NCBI RefSeq assembly: GCF_002245655.1
Contig: NZ_NOIH01000015.1
Coordinates: 236,957 to 300,956, forward strand
Origin: Thauera propionica
Lineage (GTDB): Bacteria > Pseudomonadota > Gammaproteobacteria > Burkholderiales > Rhodocyclaceae
DNA: 64,000 bases
Direction of reading: 5' to 3'
The notes beneath the pieces are model-generated. The model had not been told where the DNA came from and ran no database searches. It worked only from the letters and a program-made list of their open reading frames with translations. Positions 28,154 to 37,768 of the stretch are shown in pieces. Position numbers and translations under genes: made by a program. Numbering within the stretch: the first letter of the stretch is position 1; each line of letters opens with the position of its first letter.

Positions 28154-28487
28154 CGCCAAGTCCGGCCGCAGCGAAGCCGTCGCCCTCGCCTACACGGCCG
28201 GCGAGGCCGCGCCACGCGTCGTCGCCAAGGGCAAGGGGGTGGTGGCGCGCGAGATCCTCGAACGCGCACGCGAGGCCGGCGTGTATGTGCATGAGTCGCC
28301 CGAACTGGTGAGCCTGCTGATGCAGGTCGACCTCGACGCCCGCATCCCGCCCCAGCTCTACATCGCCGTGGCCGAGCTGCTGGCCTGGCTGTACCGCGTC
28401 GAGCAGGGCGGCGAGGCCGGCCCGGCGCCGGCAGCGCACGATCTGCCGGAATCCCTGCGCCCCGGAACGGGCAATGCACCACAGTGA
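28146..28487 (+). CDS. FlhB C-terminal-like protein (FhlB type)
   Basis: Protein of 113 residues resembling only the FlhB cytoplasmic fragment made after autocleavage. EAVALAYTAGEAAPRVVAKG aligns with the segment just after the NPTH site of FlhB, and IPPQLYIAVAELLAWLYRV with its end. The membrane part and the NPTH motif itself are absent. It overlaps the upstream FliK-like gene. A role in the export switch is plausible but unproven. Confidence 0.8.
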   Translation: MSDAKSGRSEAVALAYTAGEAAPRVVAKGKGVVAREILERAREAGVYVHESPELVSLLMQVDLDARIPPQLYIAVAELLAWLYRVEQGGEAGPAPAAHDLPESLRPGTGNAPQ

Positions 28488-28530
28488 GGCACGCTGGCGG
28501 CCAGTCGTGCTATAAGCATCGACGACCTCA

Positions 28531-29352
28531 ATGATGAGCGGCACGACACGCCGCACCGCCACCCCACCATCCATGGCGATCGAACAAGAGCTGACCCGCG
28601 TCGAACTGCTGCAGGCCGACGACGTCTCGAAATACGTGCTGAAGAATGAACGCGAGATCCTGTCCATCATGCGGCAGCTCGTCGACGCGCGTTCGCTGGT
28701 CAGCGCGCGGCTCGTACCGGGAACCGATGCCTTCCTCAGCGCCATTCTGCGCGTCGCCGACGACGGACATTCGCTGATACTCGACGGCAGCCCCGACGTG
28801 CTGATGAACGACCGCATCGAGCGGGCCGCCCAGCTCGACTGCGTGACCCAGCTGGACAAGGTGCGGATCCAGTTCCGCCTCGAGCGGCCGACGCTGGAGG
28901 CCTTCGGCAGCAGCCCTGCGTTCCGCGCTCCGCTGCCCGGCGAGTTGTTGCGTCTGCAGCGACGGGAGTTCTACCGTCTGCAGGCGCCCGTCACCCAATC
29001 GCTCACCTGCACCGTGCCCCTGCCCGAAGCCGGCGGCAGCATGCGCGAGATGACGCTGCGCATCATCGACATCAGCGGCGGCGGCATCGCCATTGCGGTA
29101 CCGCCCGAAGGCGTGCCCTTCGCCCCGGGGAGCGAGTTCGCCGGTTGCCAGATCCGGCTACCCGACAGTGCACCGATTCCCGCACGCCTGATCGTGCGCA
29201 ACCTGTTCCGCCTGACGACCCGCAACGGCGTCGAGATGCTGCGCGCGGGCTGCGAGTTCTCGGACATGCCGCGCGGCGCCGACGAGATCATCCAGCGCTA
29301 CATCCTCAAAATCGAACGTGAACGCAGTGCGCGCCAGCGCGCGCTGGGCTAA
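28531..29352 (+). CDS. YcgR-type flagellar brake protein, copy 1 (PilZ)
   Basis: c-di-GMP effector of 273 residues that slows the flagellar motor in known homologues. The YcgR-N domain (about 25-130) is followed by PilZ with RxxxR (REFYR in RLQRREFYRL) and DxSxxG (DISGGG). Both c-di-GMP motifs are intact. The start is uncertain: ATG at 28531 or at 28573, neither with a clear ribosome-binding site. A near neighbour of the same family follows 11 nt downstream. Confidence 0.87.
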   Translation: MMSGTTRRTATPPSMAIEQELTRVELLQADDVSKYVLKNEREILSIMRQLVDARSLVSARLVPGTDAFLSAILRVADDGHSLILDGSPDVLMNDRIERAAQLDCVTQLDKVRIQFRLERPTLEAFGSSPAFRAPLPGELLRLQRREFYRLQAPVTQSLTCTVPLPEAGGSMREMTLRIIDISGGGIAIAVPPEGVPFAPGSEFAGCQIRLPDSAPIPARLIVRNLFRLTTRNGVEMLRAGCEFSDMPRGADEIIQRYILKIERERSARQRALG

Positions 29353-29363
29353 TCCGACACACC

Positions 29364-30146
29364 ATGACCATGAACGCCGAGAACACCCCGGCCCCCATCG
29401 ACACCGATCGTGACGACACGGTCGCAAAGTTCGTCCTCAGCGGCCGCCGGCAGATCCGCCAGTTGCTGCAGGAGTTGATCGATCGTCACGCGCTGATCGG
29501 CGGCCACTTCGGCAGCGGCGGCTCCTTCCTGACCGCGCTGCTCGAACTGTCCGACGACGAGGAAACGATCACGCTCGACGCCAGCCCGGATCCCGAGACC
29601 CACCGCCGCGTGCTGTCCGCCTCGAAGCTGCTGTGCGTCACCCAGCTCGACCGCATCCGCATCCAGTTCGCGCTGCACGACCTCGATGAAGGCCGCCAGG
29701 ACGGGCGCAACGTGCTCTACGCGCCCGTGCCCACCGAGATGCTGCGCCTGCAGCGCCGCGACGCCTTCCGTCTGCCGGTGCCGCTGAGCCACGCGGCGAC
29801 CTGTCTGATCAGGACGAAGGGTGTGGCGGAACCGAAGGTGGAGGTGGTGGGCCGCCTGCTCGACGTCAGCGTGGGGGGCATCGCGCTGCAGCTTCCGCCA
29901 GACGTCGCCGAGTTCGTCATCGGCAGCCGGCTCGAGGACTGTCAGCTGCGCTTGCCCAACATCGACCCGATCCCGCTGCAGCTGCGCGTGTGCAATATCA
30001 GCCGCCAGGAACAGCGCAGCGGCGCGCTGATGCTGCGCATCGGCATGTCCTTCGCCGACCTGCCGCGCAGCGCGGAAAACGCCATCCAGCGCTACATCTT
30101 CAACACCGAACGCGAACGCAACGCACGGGAACGCGGCGGGCTGTAA
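29364..30146 (+). CDS. YcgR-type flagellar brake protein, copy 2 (PilZ)
   Basis: Paralogue of the preceding gene, 260 residues. It has a YcgR-N domain followed by PilZ with RDAFR (RxxxR) and DVSVGG (DxSxxG), both intact. The C-terminal helices (AIQRYIFNTERERNARE) match those of copy 1 (IIQRYILKIERERSARQ). The two likely arose by tandem duplication and have since diverged considerably, which suggests they differ in c-di-GMP affinity or motor partner. Confidence 0.87.
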   Translation: MTMNAENTPAPIDTDRDDTVAKFVLSGRRQIRQLLQELIDRHALIGGHFGSGGSFLTALLELSDDEETITLDASPDPETHRRVLSASKLLCVTQLDRIRIQFALHDLDEGRQDGRNVLYAPVPTEMLRLQRRDAFRLPVPLSHAATCLIRTKGVAEPKVEVVGRLLDVSVGGIALQLPPDVAEFVIGSRLEDCQLRLPNIDPIPLQLRVCNISRQEQRSGALMLRIGMSFADLPRSAENAIQRYIFNTERERNARERGGL

Positions 30147-30161
30147 ACACTCTGCTACTCT

Positions 30162-30177
30162 ATGCAGAAATCTGCAT
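30162..30177. promoter_or_regulatory. Perfect palindrome before the VapBC-like pair
   Basis: ATGCAGA-AA-TCTGCAT has 7-bp perfect arms and ends 13 nt before the antitoxin ATG, overlapping the expected promoter. This is the usual place and form of an operator bound by the antitoxin. Confidence 0.65.
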
Positions 30178-30190
30178 CAGGAGTTCAGCC

Positions 30191-30451
30191 ATGAGAACCA
30201 CGCTCGACATTGACGACAACCTGCTCAAGCAGGCCAAGCAACTCGCAGCGCGCGAACACACCAGCCTGACTCGCTTGATCGAGGAAGGCCTGGCTGCCCG
30301 TCTGCGCGGTACCGAACGCCCGCCCACCGAACCGGCCCGGATCCGTTTGCCGGTGTTTGCCGGACAGGGCGGGCTCCAACCGCACATCCGGGACGCCAAG
30401 CGCCACGAGGCCATGCTCGACGCACTCGACGACGCGGACGGCTTGCGGTGA
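30191..30451 (+). CDS. VapB-like antitoxin (ribbon-helix-helix type)
   Basis: Antitoxin candidate of 86 residues. The N terminus MRTTLDIDDNLLKQAKQLAA is the standard start of VapB/DUF2191-type ribbon-helix-helix proteins, followed by a charged, probably unstructured tail that would cover the toxin. AGGAG precedes the ATG at 30191. Its stop overlaps the GTG start of the PIN-domain gene (GTGA), so the two are translationally coupled. The palindrome just upstream is the likely autoregulatory site. Confidence 0.85.
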   Translation: MRTTLDIDDNLLKQAKQLAAREHTSLTRLIEEGLAARLRGTERPPTEPARIRLPVFAGQGGLQPHIRDAKRHEAMLDALDDADGLR

Positions 30452-30882
30452 CGCCCGACGTCAACATCCTCGTCGCCGCCTCGCGGCAGGACCACCCACA
30501 TCACACATCTGCCCTTGCCTGGCTCGAGCAGGCGATCGCGAACAGTGAAAGCGGCCCTGCTCTCGCGCTACTCCCCATGGTAGCGACCGGCTTCCTGCGA
30601 CTGGTGACCCATCCGCGGGTCTTTGTGACCCCCACGCCGCTTGAAGATGCCCAGGCCTTTCTCGATGCCGTCCTCGCGGCCCCAGGCGTGAGCATGGTCT
30701 CACTCGGTGGCGAATGGGCGCACTTCACTGCGCTGTGTGCCCGTCACAGTCTGTCGGGTAACGCCATCCCAGACGCCTGGATCGCGGCCGCGGCACACCA
30801 TCATCACCTGCATGTGGTGACTTTCGACAAGGGCTTTCGCAAGCTCCTCAAGCCCAGCATGGTCACTGTGCTCAAGGGCTGA
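30448..30882 (+). CDS. VapC-like PIN-domain toxin
   Basis: Putative ribonuclease of 144 residues starting at GTG inside the antitoxin stop. PIN acidic residues are seen at the N terminus (TPDVNIL), in the centre-right (AIPDAWIAAAA) and in VTFDKGF. The segment PMVATGFLRLVTHPRVF is typical of the Mycobacterium-type PIN subfamily, in which the usual middle acidic residue is not obvious. With VapB it forms a toxin-antitoxin pair placed between late flagellar genes and fliE, with no link to motility apparent. It converges on fliE. Confidence 0.87.
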   Translation: MTPDVNILVAASRQDHPHHTSALAWLEQAIANSESGPALALLPMVATGFLRLVTHPRVFVTPTPLEDAQAFLDAVLAAPGVSMVSLGGEWAHFTALCARHSLSGNAIPDAWIAAAAHHHHLHVVTFDKGFRKLLKPSMVTVLKG

Positions 30883-30910
30883 CCCACGCACTGATCGGCG
30901 GGCGGCCTGC

Positions 30911-30939
30911 AAAAAACCAAGGGCGCCAGCAGCGCCCTT
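30911..30939 (-). terminator. Rho-independent terminator of fliE
   Basis: On the minus strand, AAGGGCGC-TGCTG-GCGCCCTT (8-bp stem) is followed by GG and six T. It lies between convergent vapC and fliE. Confidence 0.85.
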
Positions 30940-30975
30940 GATAATCAGATACCTAGATCGAAAACCGCGCGAGCG

Positions 30976-31305
30976 TCAGACCGGCATGTTCATGATGTCC
31001 TGATACGCGGTAACCAGACGATTCCGGACCTGCACCATCTGCTGGAAGGACAGGCTCGCTTTTTGCAGGTTGACCATGACGTCCTGCAGGTTGACGTTGG
31101 GATCGCCGGCGGAGAAGTCCTGCGCCATCTGGCGCGCTTCGGACTGGGCGGCGCTGACGTCCTTCAGGGCATCGTTGAGAACATCCGCAAAGTTGACGCC
31201 GCCCGCCGCCTGCTCGGCAGCCCCTGCAGGCTTGCCTTGCGCAGTCTGGGATACCGAGCGCAGTTCGCTCAACATCTGGTCGATTCCACGGGTGTCCATG
31301 CTCAT
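30976..31305 (-). CDS. fliE: Flagellar hook-basal body complex protein FliE
   Basis: Rod adaptor that joins the MS ring to the proximal rod, 109 residues. The C-terminal half is the conserved part, with VNLQDVMVNLQKASLSFQQM and VRNRLVTAYQDIMNMPV. The start at 31305 has AAGG about 8 nt upstream; the second Met is also possible. In many genomes fliE heads fliEFGHIJ, but here it is a monocistronic unit at the end of fleS-fleR, with its own sigma-54 promoter and terminator, and fliF is divergent elsewhere. Confidence 0.95.
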   Translation of the reverse strand: MSMDTRGIDQMLSELRSVSQTAQGKPAGAAEQAAGGVNFADVLNDALKDVSAAQSEARQMAQDFSAGDPNVNLQDVMVNLQKASLSFQQMVQVRNRLVTAYQDIMNMPV

Positions 31306-31344
31306 TCCCCGGCCTTTGCGTTTCTGTTGACGTCAGTCTAGCAG

Positions 31345-31360
31345 AGCAAAGCCCATGCCA
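31345..31360 (-). promoter_or_regulatory. Sigma-54 promoter of fliE
   Basis: On the minus strand, TGGCATGGGCTTTGCT gives GG-N10-GC and differs from the consensus only at one -24 base. It lies about 40 nt before the fliE start, in the 79-nt gap after fleR. Confidence 0.8.
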
Positions 31361-31384
31361 CCGGTCCAAATGTCGCACCGCCGC

Positions 31385-32859
<1,475 letters not shown>

Positions 32860-32863
<4 letters not shown>

Positions 32864-34068
32864 GGTGGCGGTGACGTCGGGTCAGTCGAAAGACAGCCTG
32901 CGGGCGCATCGAGCGACAGGGGCAGGCTGAGCGTGAAGGTGGAACCCTGCCCCGGCGCGGACCGCAGCAGGATGTCGCCGCCGTGCGCACGCGCGACGCC
33001 GCGCGCGATGGCCAGGCCGAGGCCGGTGCCTTCGGCACGCGTGGTGAAGAAAGGCTCGAACAGGCGCTCCTGCAACTCCGGCGGGATGCCGCGACCGTCA
33101 TCGCTGACCTCGAAACGCACTGCGGCCACACCCAGCCCGCTTGCAGCCGCGGGCAGCAGGGCAACGTCGAAACGGACATGACCGCCAGCCTCGCTGGCCT
33201 GGATGGCATTCTCGAGCAGGTTGGTCAGCGCGCCGCCGAGCGCCTTGCGGTCGCCGACGAGTTCGGTGCCGTCGCAACCGCAGTGCGCCGCGAAGGCGAT
33301 CTGGCGCGCCCTCGCCAGCGGCTCCAGGGTATGCACCAGTTCCGCCGCCAGGTCGCACACGTCGAAGCGCTGGCGTCCCAGACTGTCGCCGCGGGCAAAC
33401 AGCAGCATGTCTCGGATCAGGCGTTCGAGGTAGCGCAAACGCTCGAGCGCACGGTCGGCAACGCTGGCGCGCTGCGCGGGGTCCAGCTCGGGCTGGCGCA
33501 GGTTGCCCGTATAGAGCAGTGCAGCCGCCAGCGGGGTGCGCAGCTGGTGCGCGAGTCCCGCCACCATCTCCCCCATCGCCGCGAGGCGCTCGTTGCGCTC
33601 GGAGGCGAGGCGCATGCGGTGGGTGTCGGTAATGTCGTGCAGCAGCACGATGCGTTCGTCGCCCGACTCCAGCGCGGACTCGGACACCGACAGGCGCCGC
33701 ACATCGTCGCCCTCGGCCCCCGCCTCCGCCACCAGCGTCAGTTCGCCCGGCGTCTCGGTGGGCTGCAGGCGCGTCCAGGCGGCCTGCCACGCCGAGCCGA
33801 CCAGCGCACCGCCGAACAGCGCCTCGGCCGCGCGATTGACCTGCACGACCTCCCCCGCCCGGTCGACCACGACCACCGCCGCGGGCAGCGCACCCATGAG
33901 GACCGTGAGGCGCTCGGTCAGCTGGCCGACCTGCGCCTGCAGCGCGTTGTAGGCGGTCGACAGCTCCTCGGAGGCGCGGTTGAACAGCGCGAAAGCCTCG
34001 GCCAGCTGGGCAGCATCGAGCGGCGCGGTTGGCGTTCCGGCAGGAGATTGGCTGAGATCCGTATTCAC
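32860..34068 (-). CDS. fleS: Flagellar sensor histidine kinase FleS/FlrB
   Basis: Cytosolic kinase of about 402 residues, partner of FleR. An N-terminal helical segment (STAYNALQAQVGQLTERL) leads into a PAS domain (about 60-165, AAVVVVDRAGEVVQVNRAAE). The dimerisation domain holds the phospho-His in LAHQLRTPLAAALLYTGNL. The ATPase domain has NLLENAIQASEAG, DDGRGI and GTGLGLAI. No membrane segment is visible, as expected for FlrB types. I favour the GTG at 34068; a TTG at 34110 would add 14 residues and overlap the CGGCAA sites of the fliF promoter region. Confidence 0.94.
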
Positions 34069-34104
34069 GCCCTGCACTCTAGTCGTCGTTCGCGCTATGT
34101 TAGG

Positions 34105-34130
34105 CGGCAAACAGGCGGCAAAAAATGCCG
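34105..34130. promoter_or_regulatory. CGGCAA pair in the fleS-fliF divergent region
   Basis: CGGCAA at 34105-34110 and 34116-34121 (11-nt step) and a reversed TGCCG at 34126 lie between the two operons. I found no clean GG-N10-GC core here for either direction, so the exact promoters remain unplaced. Confidence 0.45.
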
Positions 34131-34208
34131 CTATTCACGCGACCATGCTTGCGCGCGCCGCGTGACAATGCGTCCATCCGAAAAAGTGGACCCCAAGGAC
34201 CCGCCGTC

Positions 34209-35912
34209 ATGGCCACTGCTGAAAACACCGCCGAGATGCCCATCGGGGGCGCGCCCCCCGCGGAGCCGACTCGCCTGCAGCAGGCGCTGCAGAACATCAA
34301 CGCCCTGTCGCAGCGCCAGAAGCTTGCCGCGGCCGGCGCCATTGCGCTGGCCATCGCCCTTATCGCCGGCGTGCTGATGTGGAATCGCCCGCCAGACTAC
34401 GCCGTGCTGTTCTCCAACCTGGACGAACGCGACGGCGGCCAGATCATTACCGCGCTGCAGCAGCAGAACGTGCCCTATCGCATGTCGCCCAGCGGCAACG
34501 CGATCATGGTGCCGACCGCACAGGTGCATGAGACCCGCCTGCGCCTGGCGGCCGAAGGCCTGCCCAAGGGCGGGCTGGCGGGCTTCGAGCTGATGGACGG
34601 GCAGAAGCTCGGCATCTCGCAGTTCAACGAGCAGATCAACTATCAGCGCGCGCTCGAAGGCGAGCTGTCACGCACCGTGCAGTCCATCGCTGCCGTGGCC
34701 AGCGCGCGCGTGCATCTGGCCATGCCCAAGCAGACCGCCTTCCTGCGCGACGACCAGAAGCCCACCGCATCGGTGATGGTCAACCTGCGCCCGGGCCGCG
34801 TGCTGGACGAAAACCAGGTCGCCGGCATCGTGCATCTGGTGTCGTCGAGCGTGCCGCGTATGACGGCCGAAGGCGTCAAGATCATCGACCAGAACGGCAA
34901 GCTACTGACCGAGCAGGGCGACCCCCTGATGCGCGCCGGTCTCAACGCCTCGCAGCTGCAGTACGTGCGCATGATGGAAGAAGGCTTCATCGAGCGCATC
35001 AACAACATCCTGATTCCGATCTTCGGCAAGGACAACTTCCGCGCCCAGGTCACGGCCGACGTCGACTTCAACCAGGTCGAGCAGACCGCCGAGACCTACA
35101 AGCCCAATCCCTCACCCGACCAGGCGATCCGCAGCCAGCAGACCACCGAGATCATCAACCCGCTGCAGGGCCCGCAGGGCGTGCCGGGCGCACTGACCAA
35201 CCAGCCGCCGGTGCCTGCCACCGCGCCGCTGACGGCACCGGCCGTCGGCCCGGGCCAGCCGGGGGCACAGGGCGTCAACAGCAGCAACCGCAGCGCGGTG
35301 CTCAACTACGAGCTCGACCGCAACATCCAGCACATCAAGCAGTCAGTCGGCCAGCTCAAGCGCCTGTCGGTTGCGGTGGTGGTGAACAACCGGACCATCC
35401 CCAGCCCGGAAGGCACGCCGACCAACGTGCCGCTGACCGACGACGAGATCGCCCGCATCACCAACGTCGTGCGCGAGGCAGTGGGTTACAACGCCGACCG
35501 CGGCGACACCATCAACGTCGCCAACAACGCCTTTGCCGGCGCCGAGGGCGAAGCCGTGGTGCCGCTGTGGAAAGACCCGGAGATGGTCGAGCTCGGCCGC
35601 GAGGGCCTGAACTGGCTGCTCGTCCTTATCGCGATGCTGCTGGTGTACTTCGGCGTACTGCGCCCGCTGCTGCGCACGGTGGTGCCGCCGAAGGAGAAGA
35701 AGGAGAAGGAAGCGCCCGCCGAGCCCGGCCTGGCTGGGCTCGAGGGCGAGGAAGGCGAGGAAGGCGTGGTCGTGTCGCTGTCGCCGGAAGCCGAAGGCGA
35801 CACCTACGAGGCCCGCCTGGCACGCGCCCGCGAACTGGCGCGCACCGATCCGAAGACGGTCGCCAACCTGATCAAGGAATGGATGGGCGTGACCGAGGAG
35901 AGCCGCAAGTGA
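34209..35912 (+). CDS. fliF: Flagellar MS-ring protein FliF
   Basis: Inner-membrane ring and housing of the export gate, 567 residues. The first membrane segment is about residues 38-57 and the second about 475-495, enclosing the YscJ/FliF ring-building motifs (SNLDERDGGQIITAL, LPKGGLAGFELMDGQKLGIS, VASARVHLAMPKQTAFLRD). The FliG-binding tail ends ARTDPKTVANLIKEWMG. The ATG at 34209 follows AAGGA; an upstream in-frame start is unlikely. The stop overlaps the fliG start codon. It begins a long plus-strand set running to fliR. Confidence 0.97.
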   Translation: MATAENTAEMPIGGAPPAEPTRLQQALQNINALSQRQKLAAAGAIALAIALIAGVLMWNRPPDYAVLFSNLDERDGGQIITALQQQNVPYRMSPSGNAIMVPTAQVHETRLRLAAEGLPKGGLAGFELMDGQKLGISQFNEQINYQRALEGELSRTVQSIAAVASARVHLAMPKQTAFLRDDQKPTASVMVNLRPGRVLDENQVAGIVHLVSSSVPRMTAEGVKIIDQNGKLLTEQGDPLMRAGLNASQLQYVRMMEEGFIERINNILIPIFGKDNFRAQVTADVDFNQVEQTAETYKPNPSPDQAIRSQQTTEIINPLQGPQGVPGALTNQPPVPATAPLTAPAVGPGQPGAQGVNSSNRSAVLNYELDRNIQHIKQSVGQLKRLSVAVVVNNRTIPSPEGTPTNVPLTDDEIARITNVVREAVGYNADRGDTINVANNAFAGAEGEAVVPLWKDPEMVELGREGLNWLLVLIAMLLVYFGVLRPLLRTVVPPKEKKEKEAPAEPGLAGLEGEEGEEGVVVSLSPEAEGDTYEARLARARELARTDPKTVANLIKEWMGVTEESRK

Positions 35913-36910
35913 CCACCCCCGAAGAAGGCCTGGAGAAAGCCGCCCTGCTGCTGATGACACTCGGACCCGACGAGGCGGCTGAAGTACTCAAGCACCTCGG
36001 CCCGCGGGAAGTACAGCGCATCGGCATGAAGATGGCGAGCATGCCGCCGCAGGCCCGCAGCAAGGTCGATCCGCTGCTGATCGAGATGGTGGACCACTTC
36101 GGCAAGGGCGCGCTGATCGAGTCGGACGAGGAACAACTGCGCCTGATGCTGACCAAGGCGCTGGGCGACGAGCGCGCCAGCCATCTACTCGCGCGCATGA
36201 TCCAGGGTTCGGACACGGCGGGCATCGAGAGCCTGAAGTGGATGGACGCCGGCACCGCGGCCGACCTGATCAAGAACGAACACCCGCAGATCATCGCCAC
36301 CATCCTCGTTCACCTCGAATTCGACCAGGCTGGCGAGATTCTCAAGCACTTCAGCGACCGCCTGCGCAACGACGTGGTGCTGCGCATTGCCACGCTCGAC
36401 GGGGTGCAGCCCACCGCCCTGCGCGAGCTCAACGACGCGCTGACGCGCATGCTGGCCGGCGCGTCTACGGTCAAGAAAGCCGCGATGGGGGGCGTGCGCC
36501 ACGCAGCGGAGATCCTCAACTTCGTCGGTTCCGCGCAGGAGACGGCGGTCATCGACAACGTGCGCGAATACGATCCGGAGCTGGCGCAGAAGATCCTCGA
36601 CGAAATGTTCGTGTTCGAGAACCTGCTCGACATCGATGACCGCGGCATCCAGACGATCCTGCGCGAAGTCCAGTCCGACTCGCTCATCGTCGCCCTCAAG
36701 GGCGCGCAGCCCGAACTGCGCGAGAAGATATTCAAGAACATGTCCAGCCGCGCCGCCGAGATGCTGCGCGAGGACCTGGAGTCGCGCGGCCCAGTGCGCC
36801 TGTCCGAGGTCGAGGCCGAGCAGAAGGAGATCCTCAAGATCGTCCGCCGCCTGGCGGAGGAAGGCCAGGTGATGATGGCGAGCAAGGGAGGCGACGATGG
36901 CTTCGTCTAA
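35909..36910 (+). CDS. fliG: Flagellar motor switch protein FliG
   Basis: Rotor protein of 333 residues that binds FliF and transmits torque. It starts at a GTG that overlaps the fliF stop (GTGA); this is the only start giving the usual length. Seen are the N-terminal KAALLLMTLGPDEAAEVLKHL, the middle-domain motif NEHPQIIATILVHLE (the EHPQ motif) and the C-terminal torque domain with FVFENLLDIDDRGIQTIL, whose charged residues face the stator. Confidence 0.97.
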   Translation: MTTPEEGLEKAALLLMTLGPDEAAEVLKHLGPREVQRIGMKMASMPPQARSKVDPLLIEMVDHFGKGALIESDEEQLRLMLTKALGDERASHLLARMIQGSDTAGIESLKWMDAGTAADLIKNEHPQIIATILVHLEFDQAGEILKHFSDRLRNDVVLRIATLDGVQPTALRELNDALTRMLAGASTVKKAAMGGVRHAAEILNFVGSAQETAVIDNVREYDPELAQKILDEMFVFENLLDIDDRGIQTILREVQSDSLIVALKGAQPELREKIFKNMSSRAAEMLREDLESRGPVRLSEVEAEQKEILKIVRRLAEEGQVMMASKGGDDGFV

Positions 36911-36937
36911 GCGCTGCACGCGGCACCGGAGTCGTCC

Positions 36938-37768
36938 GTGAGCATCTCGCGCCACCAGGCCGTCGGCGCCTACCAGCGCTGGAAGCCGCAGGACTTCGAC
37001 GCCCCGGAAGGCGCGACCGAACCCGAGGCGGAGGCTGCCCCTGCCCTGCCCGAGCCGCCCCCGGCGCCAGAACCCGAGCCCGAACTGCCGGCCTACGACC
37101 CGCTTGTCGATCTCAAGCTGCCCACCGCCGAAGAGATCGAACGCATGCACGAAGAAATCCGCGCCGCGGGTTTCGAGGAGGGCAAGCACGAAGGTCATGC
37201 CGAAGGGTTCGCCGAGGGCGAGCGCAAGGGCTACGCGGAAGGCAAGGCCAGGGCCGAGGCCGAAGCTGCACGGCTGGCCGCGCTGGCCGACCGGCTCGAC
37301 CAGTCGCTGAGCGGCATAGACCACGAGGTGGCGGAGGAGCTGATGGCGCTGGCCATCGAGCTGGCACGGCAGGTGGTCCATCGCACGCTGGACGAACACC
37401 CCGAAGCCATCCTCGACACCATCCGCACCGCCCTGCAGCAGCTACCGCAGGGCCACGCGCAGATCCGCCTGCACCCGGACGACCTCGCGCTGGTGCGCGA
37501 GCACATGGGCGAGCAGCTCTCGCACGCGGGCCATCGCCTGCAGGAAGATTTCGGCCTGCAGCGCGGCGACTGCCGCATCGACGCACAGGGCGCGCAGCTC
37601 GACGCCACGCTGGAGACGCGCTGGCGGCGGGTGCTGGAGTCGCTGGGGCGCGAGCGTGCACAGTTCGCGCCCCAGGACGCGGACCCGCGCGAGGCACAGG
37701 ACCAGATCGCCGAAACCGATGCTGACCAGGACGAAGACGCGGCCGGCAGCGACGGAGCATCCGCATGA
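36938..37768 (+). CDS. fliH: Flagellar assembly protein FliH
   Basis: Cytosolic regulator of the export ATPase FliI, 276 residues, starting at GTG. A Pro/Glu-rich N-terminal region is followed by the glycine-repeat helix typical of FliH ([20 protein letters not shown], about 80-105) and a C-terminal domain (about 130-240) that binds FliI. Its stop overlaps the fliI start (ATGA). An acidic tail ([13 protein letters not shown]) extends past the usual end. Confidence 0.93.
   Translation: MSISRHQAVGAYQRWKPQDFDAPEGATEPEAEAAPALPEPPPAPEPEPELPAYDPLVDLKLPTAEEIERMHEEIRAAGFEEGKHEGHAEGFAEGERKGYAEGKARAEAEAARLAALADRLDQSLSGIDHEVAEELMALAIELARQVVHRTLDEHPEAILDTIRTALQQLPQGHAQIRLHPDDLALVREHMGEQLSHAGHRLQEDFGLQRGDCRIDAQGAQLDATLETRWRRVLESLGRERAQFAPQDADPREAQDQIAETDADQDEDAAGSDGASA

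Noticed and set aside
34131..34200. Sigma-54 promoter for fliF using TGCTTGCG as the -12
   Set aside because: No GG pair 10 nt upstream; the match is only on one side.
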